From Verrucomicrobiota bacterium (lineage in GTDB: Bacteria; Verrucomicrobiota; Verrucomicrobiia; Limisphaerales; J093), in NCBI GenBank assembly GCA_003695015.1, contig RFJD01000568.1, forward strand, positions 1-5,083: a stretch of DNA of 5,083 nt, given 5' to 3'. The notes under the pieces were generated by a model. That model ran no database searches and had not been told where the DNA came from. It saw only the letters and a list, made by a program, of their open reading frames with translations. The position numbers and the translations under genes are program-made. This document shows positions 1 to 5,083 of this stretch, one piece after another (the first letter of the stretch is position 1; the number at the start of each line of letters is the position of its first letter).

Positions 1-1
1 G

Positions 2-583
2 ATCAAGGAGGCGTGGTTCAACAGCAAGTTCGCCCGCACCCGCGGCCAGGGCATGTCCTATGGCGGCTACGAGAAAAACCGGCTTTACCTCAACCTCGGA
101 GGACAAGGGTTTCTGGAAGCGGGCTGGCTGTTGGGCGTGGCGGTCGAGGAGGATTCACGCAACGTCGTGGCGGCCGACCTGGACGGCGACGGCCGACAGG
201 ACCTGATCGTGACCACGTTCGAGGCTTGGCCCGAAACCCGGCAAACCATCCGCATCTTCCGGAACGAGACACCCGCCACCGGCCATTGGCTGGCGGTGGA
301 CCTGCATCCCGCCGGTTCGGGGGAAAGCCCGGTCGGCGCCGTGGTCACCCTCGCCCGCCCGAACGGCCTCGACCGCCGGTGGATCGTGACCGGCGACTCA
401 CACCGCTCCCAGCATCCGCCGGTGGCGCATTTCGGGCTCGGTGGGGAAACGAACGTGGTCTCCGTCGAAGTCCGGTTCACCAGCGGACGCACCGTCCGGA
501 TCGACCGGCCGGCGGTGGACCGGGTTCACCGGGTGGCGATCTCGGCGGGCTCCGGCGCGGGCGCCGGCGCCGGGGGCGGTTGA
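2..583 (+). CDS. FG-GAP/VCBS repeat protein with C-terminal ASPIC/UnbV domain (5'-truncated)
   Basis: This is the last 193 residues of a larger protein; the reading frame is open to the left edge, so the true start is outside the window. Residues 59-68 read DLDGDGRQDL, a calcium-binding DxDxDG loop typical of FG-GAP/VCBS beta-propeller blades. It follows RLYLNLGGQGF, a usual lead-in between blades. From about residue 100 to 180 the chain matches an ASPIC/UnbV domain: GAVVTL, a central VTGDS turn, HFGLG at residues 143-147, then VEVRFTSGRTV. Such proteins are normally exported and many exceed 500 residues, so a signal peptide and further blades are expected upstream. The biochemical role of the family is poorly known; adhesion or carbohydrate/protein binding is often assumed. 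The protein ends in a glycine/alanine tail (GSGAGAGAGGG) that lies over the 3' end of the convergent oxidoreductase gene. Family assignment is confident; function is not. Confidence 0.9.
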   Translation: MKEAWFNSKFARTRGQGMSYGGYEKNRLYLNLGGQGFLEAGWLLGVAVEEDSRNVVAADLDGDGRQDLIVTTFEAWPETRQTIRIFRNETPATGHWLAVDLHPAGSGESPVGAVVTLARPNGLDRRWIVTGDSHRSQHPPVAHFGLGGETNVVSVEVRFTSGRTVRIDRPAVDRVHRVAISAGSGAGAGAGGG

Positions 584-3500
584 CAGCCGAGCCGGGCGAG
601 GAGTTCCGCCGCCTCGGCCCGGACGGCGTCCATCTTCGGATACCGGATGTCGCGGTAGCCGCTGACCTTTTCCGGCAATCGCAGCAGGGCCAGCCAAGTT
701 TCGTAATCGTCCGCCCGGCGGTCGCGTTGCTCGAACAACGGCAGCAGCGACTCGTACCAGTCGCGGAATTCCCGTTCCTTGCGGTGCCATTCGGGCAGCC
801 ATCGCCGCAACATCCGCAACCGCTTCATGAAGTTGAGCATCCAGTCGCGGGTCTTGATGTTGAAGGCGAAGTCCCGGCCCCACAGGGTGAACTGCGGTCG
901 GTTCAAGTGCCGGTAGATGAGGCGGTCGCCGCGGGTGGGATCGACGTTGAACCGGGCGCGGTCGCGGCGGCGCTTCTCCTCGCTGGTGAGCTGGTGGGCC
1001 ACGAAGATCTCGTCCTTGATGGCCATGACCTTGTGGAGGTTCCAGATGACCGCGCGGGTGGCGGCATGGCCCCGATCGGGCTCGTCCTGCGCGTGAACCC
1101 GCTCGATCCAGCCGGCATAGCGCCGCGCCAGTTCCAACCCGCCTTCCCACTGGATGAGGTCATAGACCCGCAAGGCGAAATCCCGTCGGGTGGCGTCGTC
1201 GAGGTCCAGCCGGCTGGCGGTTTCCTCGACGAGTTGGCGGAAGCCGGCCGCCCAAGCCGCCCCGCGCCGGTGCGTCCGCCGCAGGATGTCCACCTTGTCC
1301 TTGACCATGGCGGCGAAAGTGGCCGGTTCGCGGTGGATGTTGGCCGCCGCGTAAACGGCGTCCGGATCGACGACCAACAACCGTCCCAGCCGGAAGGCCT
1401 CGATGTTGTCGGCCACGGCCGAGCCCAAGCCGGTGCCGATGGCCCATTCGAGGTTGGAAAGCTCCAAGGGCAACAGACCGAGCTGGTAGGCGATGCCGAC
1501 CATCACGATGTTGGCGTAGAGCTTGGTCCCAAAGAAGGCCTCGGACAGTTCGGAGACGTCGCCGAACCACGCCCCGGGCCGGGTGTGCGCCCGCAACGTG
1601 GCCTCCAGCTCGGCCACGTCGAAGTCCTCCTCGCCCAACAAAGCCCGGATGGTCGGCGTCTTGTGCGAATTGACCACCGCCGCGGTGCGATCGGGCGAGC
1701 CGACCCGCTGGTTGGTGTTCGGGTCGATGGCCCGGACCGCCTCCAGCAGGTCCACCCCCAGGATGAGGTCCGCCTTGCCGTACGGGATGAGGTTCGAGGT
1801 GAACGGGGCGTCATCGCCGGTGTAGGTGATCATCGAATAGACGCCGCCGTTGCGGATGGCGAGGCCCTTCTTGTCGCAGAACTTGACGGTGTAGCCCTGG
1901 CGGTGACCGGCCAGCACCAGGATGGCGGCGGTCGTGCCGATGCCCATGCCGCCCACGCCCGCCAGATAACCGCGCCAGACGCCCTTGAACTCGCACGGGG
2001 GAGGCGGCGGCAGGTGGGAGAAACTCAACCGCTCGATCGGTTTGACCGGCGGCTGGCAGCGCTTGACCCAGACCTCCTCGAACGCCGGGCAGGCCTTGAC
2101 CCGCAGGCCGCGCCCGCCGACCGGCACCATGAACCGCGTGCAGGCGCCGTCACTGACGCACCACGACCGGTCGATCTGCATCTTCCGCCCGAATGGCGTC
2201 TCGGCGACCGTCAACCCCGGACACCCGGTGGCCTTGGTGCATTCCAGGCAATACTCACAGGTCTCCTCGGTGATGTTGATGAACCGCTTCTTCGGCAGGA
2301 ATCCGCGTTCGCTGATGGTCCGGCGTTCCTCCCGCGCCAACCGCCGGTGGTAGGTGATGCCGCACTCCTTGTCGGCCACGATCACCTTCACCCCTTCCTG
2401 GAGGATCGCCTTTTCGAGCAACTGCCGGTAGGTCTCCCGCTCGGCGGGGTTGACCCGCACCACCAAGGCGCCGGTGTTGTAGCGGTCGGTCAGGCCCGCC
2501 ACGATCGCGTCGATGTTCTGCGCAAAGGTCTCCTCCCCCAGCACCCCCTCCGGCCGGCCGGGCGTGGTCTGGTGGCCGGTCATGGCCGTGGTCTTGTTGT
2601 CGAGGATGATGTAGGTGATGTCCTGACCGTTCTTCAGCGAGTTCGAGATGGCGACCTGACCGCTGTGGAAGAAGGTCGAGTCGCCCATGAAGACCACCTG
2701 CTTGTTGCGGATGAAGGGGTCGATGCCCGCGCCGGTGCCGCCGCCCAGCCCCATGCCGCTGTAGTTGTGCATGAGCTCCTGCGTCGGCTCGAACATCAGC
2801 ATCGTGTAGCAACCGGTGTCCCCGTGAAACACCAGATCCACCGGCTCCATCCCGTGCACCCGCCGCATGTAGATCGGATCGCGGAACTGGCGCTTGATCT
2901 CGATCAACACGCTGGCCGAGTCGCGATGCGGACAACCCGGACAGAATGTCGGCGTCCGGGCCGGCAACCGCACCGGATACCGCCGCACCCGGTGCAGCAG
3001 ATCCAACTCCGCCTGGATGCGCCCCGCGTCCAAGCGTCCCTCCAACTCCGGCAACGCCAGGAACAACCGCCCCAGCCGGTCGATCAACTTGCTCGGGTTC
3101 AGGCCGCGCGTGTCCGGGATGCCCTTCAAGCCGTGCGGGAACCGCTTGCCCCACACCTCCCGGGCAAATGGCGGCGTGTCCGGTCCCGCCTCCTGCGCGG
3201 CCCGCAGGATGATTTCCGCGACCTGCTCCTCGAGGAACGGCCGGCGCTCCTCGACCACGATCAGCCGCTTGAGACCTTGGGCGAAATCCAGGATCATCCG
3301 CGGATCGAGCGGATAGGTCAGGCCCAGCTTGAGGATCGGAAACGCGCCGTCCAAGCCCAGCTCCGCCAGCGCATGCCGCAGGTAGCAGTAGGCGGCCGCC
3401 GAGGTGATGAAGCCGAGGCCGGCCCGTTCGTTGACCGAGCCGACCGCCGGCAGGACCCGGTTGACGCCATGACGCCGGGCGCTTTCCCAAAGGCGGCGGA

Positions 3501-4206
3501 CCCGTTCCGGCATGGCCTGCTCCTTCCGCCAAGTCCGCGGCGGCAGCAGCACGTTGCGCTCCAGGTCGATCTGGGAGGTGTCCAGCACGACCGGGTTGTG
3601 CGTGTTGACCTGCGGGAAGTGGTTGGGCCGGACCAACACGCTCCCGCCGCCATCGACCTGGTTGGTGCTGACGAGGTAGCCGATGTATAGCTCGCTTTCG
3701 CGGGAGAGCTTGAAGGCCAGATCGATCCAGTCCTTGAGTTCCTGGGCGTCGCTCGGCTCCAGCACCGGCATCATCAAGTGCCGCGCCAGAAACCGGGAAT
3801 CGGCCGGGACTTGGGTCGAATCACTCCACGGATCGTCCCCCAGCACGATGACCGCCCCGCCCTCGGGATGCGCCCCCACCAGGTTGCCCAAGGCCAGGGC
3901 GTCGGAAGCCACATGAACCCCGACGCTCTTCTGGACGGTGATGGCCCGCAACCCGTGCATTTGGGAGCCGTTGACCATGGCGGCGGCCAGGGCCTCGTTG
4001 TTGGCCATGGTGACGCGAATGCCACGTTCCCGGAGCAGATCGCGCAGGCCGTGAGCCACGTCGAAAAAGGCCGACACCGGCGAGCCCGGGTACCCGGTCC
4101 AGAGATGCGTGCCGCCTTCGGTCTCGAGGCACCCCTTCACCAGCAACTCGTTGCCGGTGTAAACCTCGACGCCGCTGGCGCGCGTGAATCGCGGATCGAC
4201 TTTCAC
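526..4206 (-). CDS. Indolepyruvate:ferredoxin oxidoreductase, fused alpha-ferredoxin-gamma type with C-terminal DUF6537-like domain
   Basis: This cytoplasmic thiamine-diphosphate, iron-sulfur enzyme oxidatively decarboxylates indolepyruvate and probably other aryl-pyruvates to the acyl-CoA, reducing ferredoxin. Numbering is from the GTG start. Residues 15-200 are the pyrimidine-binding domain, with TGYPGSP at 37-43. FCPGCPHR at 421-428 and GDTGCY at 462-467 open the ThDP domain, whose GDS (508-510) and DN (536-537) form the cofactor/Mg motif. A ferredoxin-like segment has seven cysteines (650, 653, 656, 662, 683, 689, 706). Residues 735-930 are the gamma/IorB domain, with GVGGMGIG near 750. 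The rest resembles DUF6537, the usual tail of fused bacterial enzymes. Length, 1,226 residues, fits the fused family (about 1,150-1,200). The GTG at 4204-4206 gives MKVDPRF, directly before the conserved GVEVYTGNELLVKGCLE. An in-frame ATG at 4273-4275 would add 23 Gly/Ala-rich residues; neither start has a clear Shine-Dalgarno. The 3' end overlaps the convergent gene by 58 bp, and glutamate dehydrogenase lies upstream. The ior family is certain; the substrate is inferred. Confidence 0.96.
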   Translation of the reverse strand: MKVDPRFTRASGVEVYTGNELLVKGCLETEGGTHLWTGYPGSPVSAFFDVAHGLRDLLRERGIRVTMANNEALAAAMVNGSQMHGLRAITVQKSVGVHVASDALALGNLVGAHPEGGAVIVLGDDPWSDSTQVPADSRFLARHLMMPVLEPSDAQELKDWIDLAFKLSRESELYIGYLVSTNQVDGGGSVLVRPNHFPQVNTHNPVVLDTSQIDLERNVLLPPRTWRKEQAMPERVRRLWESARRHGVNRVLPAVGSVNERAGLGFITSAAAYCYLRHALAELGLDGAFPILKLGLTYPLDPRMILDFAQGLKRLIVVEERRPFLEEQVAEIILRAAQEAGPDTPPFAREVWGKRFPHGLKGIPDTRGLNPSKLIDRLGRLFLALPELEGRLDAGRIQAELDLLHRVRRYPVRLPARTPTFCPGCPHRDSASVLIEIKRQFRDPIYMRRVHGMEPVDLVFHGDTGCYTMLMFEPTQELMHNYSGMGLGGGTGAGIDPFIRNKQVVFMGDSTFFHSGQVAISNSLKNGQDITYIILDNKTTAMTGHQTTPGRPEGVLGEETFAQNIDAIVAGLTDRYNTGALVVRVNPAERETYRQLLEKAILQEGVKVIVADKECGITYHRRLAREERRTISERGFLPKKRFINITEETCEYCLECTKATGCPGLTVAETPFGRKMQIDRSWCVSDGACTRFMVPVGGRGLRVKACPAFEEVWVKRCQPPVKPIERLSFSHLPPPPPCEFKGVWRGYLAGVGGMGIGTTAAILVLAGHRQGYTVKFCDKKGLAIRNGGVYSMITYTGDDAPFTSNLIPYGKADLILGVDLLEAVRAIDPNTNQRVGSPDRTAAVVNSHKTPTIRALLGEEDFDVAELEATLRAHTRPGAWFGDVSELSEAFFGTKLYANIVMVGIAYQLGLLPLELSNLEWAIGTGLGSAVADNIEAFRLGRLLVVDPDAVYAAANIHREPATFAAMVKDKVDILRRTHRRGAAWAAGFRQLVEETASRLDLDDATRRDFALRVYDLIQWEGGLELARRYAGWIERVHAQDEPDRGHAATRAVIWNLHKVMAIKDEIFVAHQLTSEEKRRRDRARFNVDPTRGDRLIYRHLNRPQFTLWGRDFAFNIKTRDWMLNFMKRLRMLRRWLPEWHRKEREFRDWYESLLPLFEQRDRRADDYETWLALLRLPEKVSGYRDIRYPKMDAVRAEAAELLARLGCQPPPAPAPAPEPAEIATR
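552..567. repeat. Perfect inverted repeat within the convergent gene overlap
   Basis: CCGGCGC at 552-558 is matched by its exact reverse complement at 561-567, separated by two bases, so a hairpin of 6 GC pairs with a 4-nt loop can form on either strand. It partly overlaps a second self-complementary 12-mer, GGCGCCGGCGCC, at 560-571. It sits where the two convergent genes overlap and could slow transcription from both sides. There is no T run on either strand, so it is not a classical terminator. The repetitive codons for Gly/Ala on one strand and Pro/Ala on the other would also create such symmetry. Confidence 0.4.
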
Positions 4207-4276
4207 GGTCCCAAGAGTCCCACCAGCCCGGCATTTTGGCAAGCCGGCCCGCTGGCCCGCCCCGCCGGCAGCCATG

Positions 4277-4318
4277 AAAAATCGCGCTGCCGCCGGCGTC
4301 TGCCGTCAGCCATCCGCG
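4277..4318 (-). terminator. Weak candidate rho-independent terminator after glutamate dehydrogenase
   Basis: Reading the minus strand, 8 nt after the dehydrogenase stop there is a GC-rich segment whose ends can pair (CGCG at 4318-4315 with CGCG at 4286-4283, GCTG with CAGC inside, and an inner CGGC/GCCG stem). It is followed by an A and then five Ts (4281-4277). The stem is interrupted by unpaired bases and other pairings are possible, for example GCCGC with GCGGC. It could act as a full or partial stop between the two genes, or be chance in GC-rich DNA. If it works, an oxidoreductase start at 4275, directly after the T run, is less likely than the GTG at 4206. Confidence 0.27.
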
Positions 4319-4325
4319 GCCTGGC

Positions 4326-5083
4326 TCACGCGTGTTTGAAGTAGCTGTAGGTGCCCTGGGCTTCGACGGCGGCGTTGAGCCGCTCCAGCGCGTGGACATA
4401 GGCGGCGGTCCGCATGTCGCAGCCGTGCTGCCGGCGGCGTTCCTCGATGGCGTGAAACGCCGCCGTCATGACGCCCCGCAACCGGTCGTGCACCTCCGCC
4501 TCGGTCCAGTAGAAACCCGAGCGGTTCTGGACCCACTCGAAGTAGCTGACCGTGACGCCGCCGGCATTGGCGAGGATGTCGGGCACGACCCGGACGCCCT
4601 TTCGGAACAGGATGGCATCGGCTTCCGGGGTGGTCGGGCCGTTGGCGACCTCCAGCACGTAACGGGCCCGGACGGCATCGGCGTTGGCGGCGGTGAGCTG
4701 ATTTTCCAAGGCCGCCGGCACGAGGACGTCCACATCGAGAGTGAGCAGCTCCTCGTTGGTGATCTTCTCGATCCCCTCGCCGCAGCAACAGCCGCCGTTG
4801 GACACCGACCCGTCGCAGTAAAGCCCGGAGAGGCTGCGGTTGCGGTTCTTTTCCCGGATGGCAGCGGGGATGTCGATGCCCTCGGGGCCATGGGCGCCGC
4901 CTCGGGAATCGCTCAAGGCCACCACCCGGTAGCCGTCGGCATGCAACAACCGCGCCAGATGCTGGCCCGCGTTGCCGAAACCCTGGATGGCCACCCGGAT
5001 TTCGCGCGGGTTCCAACCCTCGAGCCGTTCGAGCTCCTTGAGGCAGTAATAGGCGCCGCGGCCGGTGGCGTCTTCACGGCCCA
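4326..5083 (-). CDS. gdhA: Glutamate dehydrogenase, Glu/Leu/Phe/Val dehydrogenase family (N-terminus beyond window)
   Basis: The enzyme interconverts glutamate with 2-oxoglutarate and ammonia using NAD(P). The last 251 residues are present; small hexameric enzymes have about 415-430, so the catalytic-lysine half lies off the right edge. The visible part opens with GREDATGRGAYY, the conserved turn before the nucleotide-binding domain. VAIQGFGNAGQ follows (Rossmann glycine loop near 5000-4965), with SDSRGG ending the next strand, then DVLVPAALENQ, VANGPTTPEAD and PDILANAGGVTVSYFEWVQN. The SYFEWVQN form points to glutamate rather than leucine or phenylalanine dehydrogenase, and resembles Bacillus RocG/GudB more than the E. 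coli GdhA type. The SDSRGG motif also occurs in NAD-dependent members, which suggests but does not prove NAD use. Three consecutive cysteines sit in an insert before the ITNEELL helix. The gene ends in TGA, 119 bp upstream of the oxidoreductase GTG. It could feed 2-oxoglutarate to the aminotransferases that make aryl-pyruvates. The gdhA symbol is by function, not orthology. Confidence 0.95.
   Translation of the reverse strand, partial: GREDATGRGAYYCLKELERLEGWNPREIRVAIQGFGNAGQHLARLLHADGYRVVALSDSRGGAHGPEGIDIPAAIREKNRNRSLSGLYCDGSVSNGGCCCGEGIEKITNEELLTLDVDVLVPAALENQLTAANADAVRARYVLEVANGPTTPEADAILFRKGVRVVPDILANAGGVTVSYFEWVQNRSGFYWTEAEVHDRLRGVMTAAFHAIEERRRQHGCDMRTAAYVHALERLNAAVEAQGTYSYFKHA

Noticed and set aside
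398..1150. A 250-codon minus-strand frame crossing the convergent gene junction
   Set aside because: It is composed of Arg, Pro, Gly and His typical of shadow frames, and it conflicts with two well supported genes.
2683..2685. Possible loss of the canonical GDG thiamine-diphosphate motif (GDS seen)
   Set aside because: GDS followed by an Asn at the expected distance (N537) is a normal variant in 2-oxoacid:ferredoxin oxidoreductases, so the cofactor site appears intact.
2255..3532. A 425-codon minus-strand frame overlapping the oxidoreductase in another phase
   Set aside because: It is Gly/Ala/Arg/His-rich with no domain signature and lies wholly inside the confidently assigned gene; it is a high-GC shadow frame.
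13..3690. A 1,225-codon open frame on the plus strand, antisense to the oxidoreductase
   Set aside because: Its codon boundaries coincide with those of the minus-strand gene, so it is interrupted only where the real gene uses TTA, CTA or TCA, which are rare at this GC content. It ends exactly at a CTA leucine codon of the real gene. The translation is Arg/Pro/Asp-rich with no recognisable domain, while the minus strand has a full set of enzyme motifs.
4207..4245. Possible sigma-70 promoter on the minus strand (TTGCCA followed 17 nt later by GACTCT)
   Set aside because: The -35 box is fair but the -10 match is poor, and it would place transcription initiation almost on the GTG start codon. 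Too weak to list as a feature.

Overview
This window looks like ordinary metabolic chromosome from a GC-rich bacterium. It holds three protein-coding genes packed almost end to end, two of them cut by the window edges. The mix is a secreted-type FG-GAP/ASPIC-UnbV protein, a fused indolepyruvate:ferredoxin oxidoreductase and a hexameric glutamate dehydrogenase. That would fit a Verrucomicrobiota, Planctomycetota or Acidobacteriota-like genome. This lineage guess is inference from gene content and base composition only; no rRNA or other marker is present.

Layout: positions 2-583 (+) encode the C-terminal 193 residues of a VCBS/FG-GAP repeat protein that ends in an ASPIC/UnbV domain. Positions 526-4206 (-) encode a complete single-chain indolepyruvate:ferredoxin oxidoreductase of about 1,226 residues, in which alpha subunit, ferredoxin-like domain, gamma/beta subunit and a C-terminal domain of unknown function are fused. 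Upstream of it on the same strand, after a 119-bp gap, positions 4326-5083 (-) encode the C-terminal 60% or so of a glutamate dehydrogenase whose start lies beyond the right edge. The first two genes converge and overlap by 58 bp at their 3' ends. The 119-bp gap holds a weak terminator-like hairpin.

How they may work together: transaminases move the amino group of Trp, Phe or Tyr to 2-oxoglutarate. Glutamate dehydrogenase can regenerate the 2-oxoglutarate, and the oxidoreductase converts the aryl-pyruvate to an aryl-acetyl-CoA, CO2 and reduced ferredoxin. The pair is therefore a plausible aromatic amino-acid catabolic unit. The ASPIC/UnbV protein lies on the opposite strand and is probably unrelated.

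I found no RNA gene, mobile element, CRISPR array or clearly new system. The points most worth checking are a 16-residue spacing between two cluster cysteines of the oxidoreductase, a triple cysteine in the dehydrogenase, the convergent overlap encoding two low-complexity tails, and the start codon of the oxidoreductase.
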